A stretch of 64,000 nt of DNA. Source: Rhodococcus sp. B7740. Lineage in GTDB: Bacteria; Actinomycetota; Actinomycetes; Mycobacteriales; Mycobacteriaceae. Under the pieces are notes generated by a model, which saw nothing but the letters and a program-made list of their open reading frames with translations, was not told the origin of the DNA and ran no database searches. Positions 49,778 to 58,837 of this stretch are shown one piece after another; position 1 is the stretch's first letter, and each line of letters begins with the position of its first letter. The translations under genes were made by a program, and so were the position numbers. Where the stretch lies: contig NZ_CP010797.1 of assembly GCF_000954115.1 (NCBI RefSeq), positions 4,898,001 through 4,962,000 of the forward strand, given 5' to 3'.

Positions 49778-50664
49778 ACCGGTGCCGTCGCTGCCAGGGC
49801 GGCCACCAGGTCGCGTTGAATGTCGGTGATGGGCACGGTCGCGTCGACCACTGCCGATACCGGTAGTCGCAGCCTGCGGTCGGCCTCGGTGCGGAAGACC
49901 AGGCCGGTCTTGGGGGTGCTGTCGGCGGTGCTGGCGTACAGGATGGACCAGCATTGTGGGTTCTTGAGGAGTTCGGCGCTCGCGGTGTGATCGGACGCGA
50001 CGGGCGGTCCGAAGCTCAGTGGCAGTCCGCTCCGTTTCATCTCACGCTCGATCACCCGGTGCAGCAGGATCTGCTCGCTCCGTTTGGGAAGTAGCAGGGG
50101 GTAGCCGGCGAGCTGACTCAGACTCGGGTTGCTCTCACCCGCCAGAGGATGCCCCTCGGGGAGGACGACGACGAGGTCTTCGGTCCACAGCTCGGTGACG
50201 TGCAGACCGGAGCGTTCGACGCTGCCGCGGATCAACGCCACCTGGCAGTCGCCGGACGTCACCGCTTCGATCTGTTCTGCGAATCGTTTCAGGACGAAGT
50301 CGATCTCGGCGTCGGGATGGCGCTCGCGTACCGCGACGATGGCGGAGATGGCGTTGGCTGCGAAGGTCATGTTTCCGGTCAGGCGCAGCTGATTACGTTT
50401 GCGCGTCGTCAGCGCCAGGGCGGCTTGCTCCAGCTCCACCATGTGCCGGGCGATGGACACCAATTGTGCTCCGACAACGGTCAATCGGACGGTACGAGAG
50501 GTTCGCTCGAACAGGGGCTCACCGATTTCTCGTTCCAGCTTGGAGATCTGCAGGCTGATCGCCGATTGCGAGACGTAGCAGCGTTCGGCAGCGCGGGAGA
50601 AGTTCAGTTCCTCCCCGACCGCGAGGAAGTATTTCAGCTGCCGCAGTTCCATGCGGCCATTCAA
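49753..50664 (-). CDS. LysR family transcriptional regulator
   Basis: A 303-residue regulator with the N-terminal winged HTH (MELRQLKYFLAVGEELNFSR, then AAERCYVSQSAISLQISKLE) and a C-terminal periplasmic-binding-type effector domain (about 90-295). The true start may be the second Met at 50652. It is divergent from the NDH-2 gene 119 bases away, so it may control NDH-2 or itself; the effector is unknown. Confidence 0.88.
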   Translation of the reverse strand: MNGRMELRQLKYFLAVGEELNFSRAAERCYVSQSAISLQISKLEREIGEPLFERTSRTVRLTVVGAQLVSIARHMVELEQAALALTTRKRNQLRLTGNMTFAANAISAIVAVRERHPDAEIDFVLKRFAEQIEAVTSGDCQVALIRGSVERSGLHVTELWTEDLVVVLPEGHPLAGESNPSLSQLAGYPLLLPKRSEQILLHRVIEREMKRSGLPLSFGPPVASDHTASAELLKNPQCWSILYASTADSTPKTGLVFRTEADRRLRLPVSAVVDATVPITDIQRDLVAALAATAPVQPATPAS

Positions 50665-50782
50665 TCATGAGTTCTGCTCATAGATGCTATTTCAACTTCC
50701 GCGTTGATAGAGCATCGCGGTCGGAGTTTCATGGAGGTAGTTCTTCGTAGAGGAAAAGACTCGAGCCGAAAAGGAAAGTGCT

Positions 50783-52105
50783 GTGCAAACGTACGACGTC
50801 GTCATCGTGGGATCGGGATTCGGAGCATTGGCCGCCGCCAAGTCTCTGGGCAAGGCCGGTGTGACGTTCTCGCTGATCTCCAGCACCACCGAACACCTCT
50901 TTCAGCCGCTGCTCTACCAGGCCGCAACCGGAATGCTCTCGACGGGCGAGATCGCCCCGCCGATCAGGCGCATTCTCGCGCAGTACGAGTCGGCCGACGT
51001 GCGTCTCGGACGCGTCGTCGATGTCGATCCCGAGGCGCACCAGGTCACCTACATCGGTGCCGGGCAGAGCCACACCATCGGCTTCGGTCGTCTCATCGTC
51101 GCCACGGGAGCCACGCAGGCGTACTTCGGTCGTGACGAGTTCAAGGACCGCACGTTCGCGCTCAAGACCGTCGACGACGCGATCGCTCTGCGTGAGCAGA
51201 TTCTGAGCTGCTACGAATCCGCGCACCTGACAACCGATTCGGCTGCTCGTAAGGAGCTGTTGAGCTTCGTCGTCGTCGGTGCAGGCGCGACGGGTGTCGA
51301 GCTCGCAGGTCAGATCAGGGATCTCGCGCACCGCTACTTCGCCGGTTCGTTCCCGGACATCGATCCCGACGACGTCACGGTGACCCTCGTCGACGGTGTC
51401 AAGGAAGTGCTGCCGGCGTTCGGCGGCAAGCTCAGCGCGTACGCCCGTACGAAGCTCGAGAAGTCGGGCGTCGACGTCGTCACCGGTGCCATGGTCACCG
51501 ATATCGCCGACGACGTGGTGACGGTGCAGGACGTGGACACCAAGACGTCGAAGACGTTCGCCGCCAAGACGGTCATCTGGTCGGCGGGCGTGCAGGCCAG
51601 TGATCTGGCGGCCACCGTCGCCGAGCGGACCGGGTGTGAGACCGACCGTGCCGGACGGCTTCTCGTGCACGACGACCTGACGGTCGGTTCGGCGAAGGAC
51701 ATCTACGCGATCGGCGACGTGACATCGCTGAACAAGTTGCCCGGTCAGTCGCCGGTGGCGATGCAGCAGGGCAGGCACGTTGCGAAGATGATCATCGGAA
51801 AGGTCGACGCGGGAACGCCGTTCGAGTACACCGACAAGGGCAGCATGTCGATCGTCGGCCGCTTCAGCGCGGTGGCACGACTGTTCGGCAAGGTCGACAT
51901 GTCGGGACCGATCGCGTGGATCATGTGGCTCGCGGTGCACCTGATGTACCTGGTCGGCTTCCGGAACCGCTACGTTGCGGTGGTGTCGTGGATGACCTCG
52001 TACATCGGCGACAAGCGACCGCACTTCCAGTACACCGACCATTCCGCTTCGCTGGAGGAACACATCAGCGACACTGCCGACGAAGACGAGCGCAGAGCGG
52101 CCTAG
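50783..52105 (+). CDS. ndh: NAD(P)/FAD-dependent oxidoreductase, type II NADH dehydrogenase
   Basis: A 440-residue, single-subunit NADH:quinone oxidoreductase that feeds electrons to menaquinone without pumping protons. FAD-binding GSGFGALAAAKSL opens the protein, the conserved HLFQPLLYQAATG follows, the NADH site is VVGAGATGVELAGQI (near residue 170), and the second FAD contact is IYAIGDV. A C-terminal amphipathic/membrane part (SGPIAWIMWLAVHLMYLVGF) attaches it to the membrane. GTG 50783 has AAAGGAAAG upstream. A second NDH-2 is common in this group; whether this is the main one is unclear. Confidence 0.9.
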   Translation: MQTYDVVIVGSGFGALAAAKSLGKAGVTFSLISSTTEHLFQPLLYQAATGMLSTGEIAPPIRRILAQYESADVRLGRVVDVDPEAHQVTYIGAGQSHTIGFGRLIVATGATQAYFGRDEFKDRTFALKTVDDAIALREQILSCYESAHLTTDSAARKELLSFVVVGAGATGVELAGQIRDLAHRYFAGSFPDIDPDDVTVTLVDGVKEVLPAFGGKLSAYARTKLEKSGVDVVTGAMVTDIADDVVTVQDVDTKTSKTFAAKTVIWSAGVQASDLAATVAERTGCETDRAGRLLVHDDLTVGSAKDIYAIGDVTSLNKLPGQSPVAMQQGRHVAKMIIGKVDAGTPFEYTDKGSMSIVGRFSAVARLFGKVDMSGPIAWIMWLAVHLMYLVGFRNRYVAVVSWMTSYIGDKRPHFQYTDHSASLEEHISDTADEDERRAA

Positions 52106-52115
52106 TTGTGAAGAC

Positions 52116-52766
52116 CTAGGTCGCGATGCCGTTGCGGTAGGCCCAGATCACCACGTGCACTCGGGTATTGACCTCGAGTTTGCGGCAGATGTTGCCGATG
52201 TGGGTCTTGACGGTGCTCTGTTCAACCTGCAGTGAACGGGCGATCTCGTTGTTGCCCAGTCCCTCCGCAAGTAGTCGAACCACTTCCATTTCGCGCAGAC
52301 TCAGGTCGTGTTGCGGTGCAACGGGAGTGGTTCGACTCGGCCTGCCCCGGCGAGCGAACTCTGTCATCAAGCGCGGGGTCAGTCGTGGAGAGAGGACCGC
52401 TCCGCCGTCGGCGACGGTGACCACCGCGTCGGCGAGTTCGTCGGGGTCGGCGTCCTTGAGCAGGAAGCCGGACGCTCCGCTGTCGAGAGCTGCGAACACG
52501 TACTCGTCGAGGTCGAACGTGGTGACGACGATGACGCGAACGGCCTCGAACTGTGCCAGTATCTCGCGCGTTGCGGTCAGTCCGTCGCCGTCCGGCATCC
52601 TGATGTCCATCAGTACGACGTCCGGTCGCAGTGCCGACACCTGCTGCACGGCATGCCTTCCCGAGCTCGCGTGCCCGACGACCTCGATGTCGGGATGGCC
52701 GGCGAGGAACAGCTCGAATCCCTGCCGAACGACGGGCTGATCGTCCGCGATGAGTACGGTGATCAT
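52116..52766 (-). CDS. NarL/LuxR-type response regulator
   Basis: A 216-residue two-component regulator. Receiver domain with acidic Asp8/Asp9, phospho-acceptor Asp54 (VLMDIRMPDG) and Lys104; C-terminal LuxR-type HTH with LSLREMEVVRLLAEGLGN and VEQSTVKTHIGNICRKL. ATG 52766 overlaps the kinase stop (ATGA) with AGGAGATG upstream, so the pair is coupled. Target genes are not known. The upstream frame to 52829 overlaps the kinase and is not used. Confidence 0.9.
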   Translation of the reverse strand: MITVLIADDQPVVRQGFELFLAGHPDIEVVGHASSGRHAVQQVSALRPDVVLMDIRMPDGDGLTATREILAQFEAVRVIVVTTFDLDEYVFAALDSGASGFLLKDADPDELADAVVTVADGGAVLSPRLTPRLMTEFARRGRPSRTTPVAPQHDLSLREMEVVRLLAEGLGNNEIARSLQVEQSTVKTHIGNICRKLEVNTRVHVVIWAYRNGIAT

Positions 52767-54061
52767 GCCGGCATCTCCTGTGGTCGAGAGATCTTTCCGC
52801 CGACAGGTAGTCGAGCACGCACGGTCCACGTCGCTCGGTCGTCGGACGATCCTGCATCGAGGGTGCCGCCGAGTAGTGCGGTGCGCTCACGCATTCCGGG
52901 GATGCCGAACCCCTGACCCGAGGACTCGCGCAGCTCGGAGCTGTCCGGCGTGAGCGTGTTGGTGACGGTCACCTCGATGGCCGAGTTTAGGTTGGATACC
53001 TCGACGTAGACATCGCAGTTCGGCGCATGGCGTCGGGCGTTGGACAGCGATTCCTGAACGACGCGATAGCACGTCAACTGCACCGCGCTGTCGGTGTCGT
53101 CGCTGTCTGCGAGGATGCTCGTGTCGATGCGCCCGAACGACATTCGTGACTGCTCGATCAGTTCGGGAAGGTCGGCGATCATCGGCTGCGGAGCGCTGTT
53201 GTTCGTCTCGCTTGGGCGCAGTATGCCGACGATCTGGCGTAGGCTGTCGAGGGTCCGTTGGCCGTGATCGATTGCGCCGGTGAGTAGTTCGCGTGCCTCC
53301 TCGGGGTTGCTCGTGATGAGTGTCTTGGTTGCCTTGGCTTGGATGAGCATGCCGGTCAGGTGGTGGGCTGCGACGTCGTGTAGTTCGCGTGCCATGGCTC
53401 TTCGTTCGTTGTCCAGGGCTGCGTTCAGCTGTTGCCGGTGTTCGAGTTCGGCTCGGCCCAGGGCGGCCTCGCTCTCGAGTTCCTGCGCGCGGTTTCGTGC
53501 GATGTACTTGCCCAGTGCGATGAGCACCGTGTAGTTGATGGCGAGGTTCGCGATCTGTTCGGCGACCACGCCGATCGTGCCTCCGGGGCCGGCCGCGGCA
53601 TCCGGGTAGGACAGGCGGGTGTCGACGCTGACTGCGATTTCGAGAATCAGCCCGACGGCGATGGGGGCGAACAGGCGTGGCCCGGTCACCCGAATTGCCA
53701 AGGCGACGATGGCGAACCAGTACAGCGGGGTGAACCCGAGAGTCCGGTCCGGCAGGACGAGAATGAGCGCGACGCTGATCGCCACCACCGACAGGTATGC
53801 CGTGACGGGAAAGGATCGGCGCACGCACGTCACCGCGGTCATCGCCAGCAGGGCAACGACACTCACTGCGATCAGGGGTGGGCTGCTGACCAGTTCGTCC
53901 CGGGTGTCACCGACGGTGCCGGTGGAGAGTTGGAATCCGGCGTAGAAGAGAGTGGCCAGGAGCATTTCGATCGGCAGTACCACGGGATTGCGCGGCCGCC
54001 AGGACGGGCGAAACGTGCGCACTACGCGGTGAAAGCCCGGTACCCGGGAATCACCCAGCAT
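52763..54061 (-). CDS. Sensor histidine kinase (NarL-partner type)
   Basis: A 432-residue membrane kinase. About six membrane segments (residues 30-185) form the sensing part with no large external domain, then a dimerisation helix with the HisKA_3 site RAMARELHDVAAHH (His228), and the HATPase domain (about 325-425) with N-box VVQESLSNARRHA and G-box GQGFGIPGMRER. ATG 54061 is chosen since it overlaps the stop of the upstream membrane-protein gene as TGATG. Signal unknown; membrane-embedded sensors often respond to envelope or antibiotic stress. Confidence 0.88.
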   Translation of the reverse strand: MLGDSRVPGFHRVVRTFRPSWRPRNPVVLPIEMLLATLFYAGFQLSTGTVGDTRDELVSSPPLIAVSVVALLAMTAVTCVRRSFPVTAYLSVVAISVALILVLPDRTLGFTPLYWFAIVALAIRVTGPRLFAPIAVGLILEIAVSVDTRLSYPDAAAGPGGTIGVVAEQIANLAINYTVLIALGKYIARNRAQELESEAALGRAELEHRQQLNAALDNERRAMARELHDVAAHHLTGMLIQAKATKTLITSNPEEARELLTGAIDHGQRTLDSLRQIVGILRPSETNNSAPQPMIADLPELIEQSRMSFGRIDTSILADSDDTDSAVQLTCYRVVQESLSNARRHAPNCDVYVEVSNLNSAIEVTVTNTLTPDSSELRESSGQGFGIPGMRERTALLGGTLDAGSSDDRATWTVRARLPVGGKISRPQEMPA

Positions 54062-54651
54062 CAGAGTCGACTCCGTTCTCCTGCCGCATCTTTCGAGCTC
54101 GAGCTCTTCGTACCCGCAGTTTTGGAACCCAGCACCCACAGCGGTCCGGTGACGAACCAGAAGAACGTGATGACGCCCAGTGGCTGGATCACGGTCTTCA
54201 GCGCTGCTGCCTGCTCCGAGTCTGCCACGGTGTAGGCCAATGCGTAGGTGATCACCAGCGCGATGGCGGCGGCGCACAGCCATTTCACGAATCCCCGAAT
54301 CTCGTTGCGGTAGGCCCGCGGGCCGGTCTTCGGGGGCTTGACCGGTGCAGGTCCGCCGGCGAATCGGTGCGCGAAGCGTACATCGAGCCAGGCCACGGTG
54401 GAGTGCGCGAACACGACCGTCCAGCCGAGGTAGATCCCCGCGAGGCGATGCGCAAATTCGACGTCGCCGCCGCGGTGCAGGTCGAGTGCCACCGCGGCGA
54501 CGAGGACGACATCGAGGACCGGGAGCAGAGCCAGGGTGACGGTGCTGGCGCGTCGCATGCGTGCCACGTAACGCAGGCACAGGCCACCGATCACCAGAAC
54601 CCAGAAGCCGACCTCGCAGATCGCGATCGTCAGCAGAATCGGATTGTTCAT
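54061..54651 (-). CDS. Hypothetical membrane protein coupled to the histidine kinase
   Basis: A 196-residue protein with about five hydrophobic segments (for example LLTIAICEVGFWVLVIGGL at the start and VITFFWFVTGPLWVLG near the end). I do not recognise the family. Start ATG 54651 is taken because the longer frame to 54744 lacks membrane character. The stop overlaps the kinase start, making a three-gene operon with the two-component system; it may be a signal input or accessory component. Confidence 0.7.
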   Translation of the reverse strand: MNNPILLTIAICEVGFWVLVIGGLCLRYVARMRRASTVTLALLPVLDVVLVAAVALDLHRGGDVEFAHRLAGIYLGWTVVFAHSTVAWLDVRFAHRFAGGPAPVKPPKTGPRAYRNEIRGFVKWLCAAAIALVITYALAYTVADSEQAAALKTVIQPLGVITFFWFVTGPLWVLGSKTAGTKSSSSKDAAGERSRL

Positions 54652-54813
54652 GGACCCGATCTCACCGCAGCGGACGCCGCTGCGATACCCCCGCGGAGGC
54701 GTCGTACCTGGTGGTTCGGCCGAAGGTACGACGCGGCGCTCCACCGAAAGTCGTAGCCGAACGCGCTACTGTGGAATTACGCATACAGGACATACGAAAT
54801 TCGGGAGTCGACG

Positions 54814-55014
54814 ATGGCAGGCAAGAAGATCGACAGAGTGCACGCACAGTCCGCGTTGGAGACGGTGCGCGAGAACCCCGGCATCGCATTGATCGCCGCC
54901 GTGCCAGTACTGGCGGTAGCGGGACTGGTCTGGTGGCTGCTCGGGTTCCCCGCGTTCCTGCTGCTTCTCATCGCAGCAGGCGGAGTTCGGTACCTCTACG
55001 CCGGGCGTCGCTGA
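54814..55014 (+). CDS. Small hypothetical membrane protein
   Basis: A 66-residue protein with a basic N terminus and one or two hydrophobic segments (ALIAAVPVLAVAGLVWWLLG and FPAFLLLLIAAGGVRYLY). It resembles short uncharacterised actinobacterial membrane proteins. No strong ribosome site is visible near ATG 54814, although the upstream region reads as a divergent promoter to the 54651 gene. Confidence 0.6.
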   Translation: MAGKKIDRVHAQSALETVRENPGIALIAAVPVLAVAGLVWWLLGFPAFLLLLIAAGGVRYLYAGRR

Positions 55015-55031
55015 CTACCGACAAGCACTGA

Positions 55032-55556
55032 TCACTGATCGGCGCGCGGGATGCAGAACTCTGTGATGGTTGCCGAGCCTGCGGCCAACTCTGCCCAGGA
55101 CGCCTCGGTGGTCAGCACTGCGATGGCCGATGTGGGAAAGCGGTGTCGCACCTCGCGGGCCAGGTCGGTGTCGTCGTCGGCCGCCAGTTCGAGTGCGGTC
55201 CAGGGGATTCCGGGTTCGTGCCCGACGACCAGCAAGGTCGATACCGTCACGTCGTCGAAGTAGGTGTCGGCCAACCGGATCTCGTCGATGATCTCGTCGG
55301 CGGATCCGCCGTAGATGTCTCGCTCGAAGCGGGTGGGTAAGTCGCCGAGACCGGTAGCAGCCAGGGTCTCGCGGGTGCGCAGAGCCGTCGAGCACAGCAC
55401 TGCGTCGACTGTGCCGACGTGCTCGCCGATCCAGGCTCCCGCGAGCGCCGCCTCGCGTTGGCCGCGGGCGGCCAGGGGGCGTTCGTGATCCGGTACTCCG
55501 TCGGGGTAGCCGGATTTGCCGTGCCTCATCAGCACGAGGGTCCTAGTGGTCGCCAT
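55032..55556 (-). CDS. SixA-type histidine phosphatase family protein
   Basis: A 174-residue phosphohistidine phosphatase/phosphoglycerate mutase-fold protein. The catalytic LMRHGKSGYPDGVPDHERPL motif lies at the N terminus (His near residue 11), CSTALRTRETL follows, and the second His is in LLVVGHEPGIPW. This arrangement fits the SixA subgroup. ATG 55556 is chosen; the frame opens nine bases earlier. It overlaps the upstream GtrA gene by 14 bases. Confidence 0.83.
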   Translation of the reverse strand: MATTRTLVLMRHGKSGYPDGVPDHERPLAARGQREAALAGAWIGEHVGTVDAVLCSTALRTRETLAATGLGDLPTRFERDIYGGSADEIIDEIRLADTYFDDVTVSTLLVVGHEPGIPWTALELAADDDTDLAREVRHRFPTSAIAVLTTEASWAELAAGSATITEFCIPRADQ

Positions 55557-56085
55557 GCCGTCCACCGTAAACGGTCAGGGCGGCGGGATCGGGAAGAACG
55601 TCCACCTGCTCCGGGAAGACGAACTTGCGCATCGCCCACCATCGGAAAGCGGTTGCCAGCAACGTGCCGATGATGGACCCGCTGACGAAGTCGGCGATGT
55701 TCTCGGTGAGGAAGGACACGTTCGGCGACCGCAGATCCAGCATGTAACTCGACACCCACAGCGGTAGCTGGTTGATTGCCAGGCCGGTTCCGGCGACGGC
55801 GAAGAACAGCGCTGCCTCGTGGTGGCGACGTCGTCCGCCGCGTGCTGTGAACGACCATTCCCGGTTGAGGATGTACGACACGATCGTCGCGATCAGCACG
55901 GCCAGAACGTTCGCTGTCACCGGCTTGTCCTGCAGGATCGTCCACTTCAGGCCGAAGAACAGTACGACGGTGACGACGAAGGTGATCGCTCCGACGATGA
56001 GGAACTTGAGGGCCTCGGCGTGCTTGACGAGGGGCTCGAGCCAGCGCTGGGGAACGTGGTCGGTGAGGCGGTCGGACACATGCAT
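55543..56085 (-). CDS. GtrA family membrane protein
   Basis: A 180-residue integral membrane protein with four segments, including FLIVGAITFVVTVVLFFGLK and the signature SYILNREWSFTARGG. GtrA proteins are thought to flip or move lipid-linked sugars for cell-wall polysaccharide synthesis. Its last 14 bases overlap the SixA gene, so the two are co-transcribed. No adjacent glycosyltransferase was found. Confidence 0.82.
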   Translation of the reverse strand: MHVSDRLTDHVPQRWLEPLVKHAEALKFLIVGAITFVVTVVLFFGLKWTILQDKPVTANVLAVLIATIVSYILNREWSFTARGGRRRHHEAALFFAVAGTGLAINQLPLWVSSYMLDLRSPNVSFLTENIADFVSGSIIGTLLATAFRWWAMRKFVFPEQVDVLPDPAALTVYGGRHGDH

Positions 56086-56145
56086 CCCATCGACGTTACC
56101 TCGAGTAACGGATCGGGCCGGATTCGTCGCGGCTGCGAAGAGGGC

Positions 56146-56751
56146 CTAGAGCCGCGTCTTCAGGTGGTCCCGCAGCATTCGACGGACCTCTTCGGTCGCG
56201 AGTTGCTCGGGATATGTCACTGCCTGCAACGTCAGTCCGTCGACGAAGGCGTGCAGTTCGGCTGCTGCACGTTCGTCCGTGGCGGTGTCGAAGGTGAAGG
56301 CGGGGGAGTTCGGTCGATCGAGGTCGTGCAGGTGTGCCCACGCGAGTCGGCACAGATACCGGCTGCCGAACCACCCGGCCGTCTTGAGGGCGGAGAGTCG
56401 TTCGTCGACTCTGGCTCGCACGATCGCTTCGAGCCACACCGACGCCTCGGCGCGGCGGTCCTCGTCGAGTGGCAGCATTTCTTCGAGGACGCGGATAGCT
56501 CGCGCCAGGCCGTCGCCCTCGGTGGAGTGGGCCTCCAGCCGCGTTACGACGCGTTGCGTCATGGCCTCGGCCGCGAACAGGACGAGTTCTCCTTGGTCGG
56601 AGAAGTAGTACCGCAGTGATCCGGGGGACACGCCGGCTTCGGCGGCGACGCTGCGTACCGTCGCCCCGTCCATTCCTGCTCGTTCGATGACGCGCCATAC
56701 GGCGGCGACGATCTCCGCCCGGCGCGCATCGTGGTCGACGATCTTCGGCAT
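56146..56751 (-). CDS. TetR family transcriptional regulator
   Basis: A 201-residue repressor. The N-terminal HTH reads MDGATVRSVAAEAGVSPGSL and is followed by RYYFSDQGELVLFA; the C-terminal part is all helical and likely binds a ligand. It is divergent from the GAP-family gene across 66 bases, the usual arrangement for a TetR repressor of a neighbouring transporter; the intergenic region includes TGTAC and GTACA half-sites at 56789-56813 that could form its operator, though the symmetry is imperfect. Confidence 0.85.
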   Translation of the reverse strand: MPKIVDHDARRAEIVAAVWRVIERAGMDGATVRSVAAEAGVSPGSLRYYFSDQGELVLFAAEAMTQRVVTRLEAHSTEGDGLARAIRVLEEMLPLDEDRRAEASVWLEAIVRARVDERLSALKTAGWFGSRYLCRLAWAHLHDLDRPNSPAFTFDTATDERAAAELHAFVDGLTLQAVTYPEQLATEEVRRMLRDHLKTRL

Positions 56752-56817
56752 CGGTCTGTTCTAGCACGAGCAAATCGTTTTCACACACTTGTACTGAAAT
56801 CCTGTTACGGTACAGCT

Positions 56818-57474
56818 GTGTCAATACAGCTGACCGGACTCGCGCTGGTGGACAGCATCGGCGTCGGGACCCTTGCGGTTCCGCTCTGGATGATGCTGCG
56901 GCCGTCATTTCGAGTTCGAGTGGTACTGGTGCACCTCGGCGTGCTGGGGCTGCTTTATCTCGGGGTCGGGCTCATGCTGCTGACGCTGCTCGAAGACGTG
57001 ACCCTTACGTCCATGGCCCATGCCGTGCCCGGAAATGCGTGGGTGCGGATGACAGTGGGTGTGGTCGTTCTGGTTGCGGGCCTCGTCTGCGATCGGCGAC
57101 GTCGACACCCGAGCGCTACGTGGTGGATGCGGGCACCGGCGAGCGCTCGAGGGGTGGCCCTCCTCGCTGTTGCAGTGGGCACGGTCGAGGTGGCGACGAT
57201 GCTGCCTTACGTCGCCGCGATCGACGCGGTGGCCGCGTCCGGCCGGGGACGGGCGTTCTCGGTCTCGATTCTCGCGGTCTACGTACTCATCACCCTGCTG
57301 CCTGCTCTGCTTCTGCTAACCGTCAGAGTGGCTGCATCGCAACAGTTTCCGTCGCTTCAGCGGCGTCTGATGCACCGCGTCCAACGCTGGAGCCAGGACA
57401 TGGTGGGAACGGTGCTGCTCGTCGTGGGTGCGCTGCTGGTCGCAGATGCGGCCATCGAGATGAACCTGGTGTGA
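56818..57474 (+). CDS. GAP family (LysE-type) membrane protein
   Basis: A 218-residue membrane protein with six hydrophobic segments. It has the look of the Sap/GAP family (GPL-addressing or LysE-type), whose mycobacterial members take part in glycopeptidolipid export; the start reads LTGLALVDSIGVGTLAVPLW. GTG 56818 is chosen; the reading frame continues upstream, but into the TetR gene. The short distance from possible promoter elements suggests a leaderless or near-leaderless transcript. Confidence 0.72.
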   Translation: MSIQLTGLALVDSIGVGTLAVPLWMMLRPSFRVRVVLVHLGVLGLLYLGVGLMLLTLLEDVTLTSMAHAVPGNAWVRMTVGVVVLVAGLVCDRRRRHPSATWWMRAPASARGVALLAVAVGTVEVATMLPYVAAIDAVAASGRGRAFSVSILAVYVLITLLPALLLLTVRVAASQQFPSLQRRLMHRVQRWSQDMVGTVLLVVGALLVADAAIEMNLV

Positions 57475-57509
57475 CGTCGGCCCCGGTCGACTCGAGGAAA
57501 GGATGGGTC

Positions 57510-57776
57510 ATGAGGGCAGGAAAATTTCGGGTAACCGATGCGCGCAGCATCGTCATGATGGTCGTCGGGGCAGTCTTGGCGCTGTTCTTCTGGGACCTGC
57601 GGGTGTTCTGGTTCCAGGGCGGACCACTCGGTTGTGTCCTGATGGTCCTCGCTGTGGTGGACGTATGGGACTCGCGGCGCGCCACCGGCAGGCGAGCAAT
57701 TGTCGGGGAGTTGCGCGACGACATTTTCGGACGCGAGGATTCGACCGACACACCGGACCGCGATGGTCGACGGTGA
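57510..57776 (+). CDS. Small hypothetical membrane protein
   Basis: An 88-residue protein with two hydrophobic stretches (SIVMMVVGAVLALFFWDL and FQGGPLGCVLMVLAVVDVW) and a polar acidic C terminus. ATG 57510 has GAGGAAAGGA six bases upstream, which makes translation likely. Family not recognised. It lies 35 bases after the GAP-family gene and may be co-transcribed with it. Confidence 0.6.
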   Translation: MRAGKFRVTDARSIVMMVVGAVLALFFWDLRVFWFQGGPLGCVLMVLAVVDVWDSRRATGRRAIVGELRDDIFGREDSTDTPDRDGRR

Positions 57777-57889
57777 CTCACATCCCCGCGACGGTACTGA
57801 ATTTTCGGTCCCCCCGTGATAAACAGGTCCGGGGGTCGACAGCTGTTCGATAACAGGCGATGCGGTGCTGAGTGGATGGTGGTGACCTG

Positions 57890-58837
57890 GTGGCGAGCAG
57901 TCTTGATGCGAATGCCATGGCTCACTCGCGCCGGCGAGGCCTGACTGCAACCGGTACTACGGTGATGATTCTGTGCCTGGTGGCCGGTTGGGGCGTCGTC
58001 TACTTCATCGGCCTGGTGGGTGCGCTGTGGCGTTTCCGCGAGCCGAATGCACCTGCGCCCGTACTCACGTTGTCGGATCAATGGATGGACCTTGCGGTCG
58101 GTCTGGTGCAGGTGGCGGTAGGGGCGGCGGCAATCGCTGCGGTGTATTTCGTTCGTCGTCGCACGTTGCCCGCGGTGTGGCCGATGCGTCGCGGCACTGC
58201 GCTCGAGGCCGCGCTCACCTGGTGCGCGGCGATCGGTGCCGCGTCTGCTGCGCTGCTCGTCTTGTCTCGCATGGACATCGTCCGATTCAGCTTCTCGGTT
58301 CCGGCCTCGGTCGAATCCGATTGGCTCGCAGTAGTTTCGGCTCTCACCGTGGGCCTACGCGAGGAGCCGATTCTGGTGGCGCTACCGGTGTTGCTGCTCG
58401 TGGGCCGGCTCCCGATCTGGGCAATCATGGCGTTGTCGGCGACGATGCGAGGCCTCCTCTACATGTACTTCGGTGGCGGCGGATTTCTGTGGGCATTGTG
58501 CTGGGGTGCCGCGGCGGTCTGGGTGTTCTACCGCTACCGGCGGCTGTGGGTGTTGATCGCCGTCCACGGACTGGTGATGAACATCCAGGTGTTCGATCGA
58601 GTGATTCCATCCGAGAATTCGGCGACCGTTCTGCAGTGGATCAACATTCTGATCCTGTTCGCGGCACTGCTGTGGTGGCTCACCCCGCGTGCGCTGGAGG
58701 CGTTCCTGCCGAACACGGTGGCCGTTCGGTACGGCGATGCGACCGTCGAGACGACTCCGGTGGTGGCCGAGGTGGTCCTGAACCCCGAGAAACTCGACCC
58801 CGACGAGTCCAGACGAGAGCCGCCGGTCAAGCCCTGA
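57890..58837 (+). CDS. CPBP-like intramembrane protease family protein
   Basis: A 315-residue integral membrane protein with about eight hydrophobic segments. The paired glutamates in LREEPILVALPVLLL and the later AVHGLVMN match the CPBP/CAAX-type arrangement, in which EExxxR and H residues bind zinc, although the Arg expected after EE is not at the standard position. Start is uncertain: GTG 57890 follows a GGTGGTGA stretch, with GTG 57872 and ATG 57917 as alternatives. The C-terminal 60 residues are polar. Its end overlaps the convergent GNAT gene by 11 bases. Confidence 0.6.
   Translation: MASSLDANAMAHSRRRGLTATGTTVMILCLVAGWGVVYFIGLVGALWRFREPNAPAPVLTLSDQWMDLAVGLVQVAVGAAAIAAVYFVRRRTLPAVWPMRRGTALEAALTWCAAIGAASAALLVLSRMDIVRFSFSVPASVESDWLAVVSALTVGLREEPILVALPVLLLVGRLPIWAIMALSATMRGLLYMYFGGGGFLWALCWGAAAVWVFYRYRRLWVLIAVHGLVMNIQVFDRVIPSENSATVLQWINILILFAALLWWLTPRALEAFLPNTVAVRYGDATVETTPVVAEVVLNPEKLDPDESRREPPVKP

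Noticed and set aside
57039..57509. Upstream extension of the 88-residue membrane protein into the GAP gene
   Set aside because: It overlaps the GAP-family coding region in another frame; ATG 57510 has a strong ribosome site.
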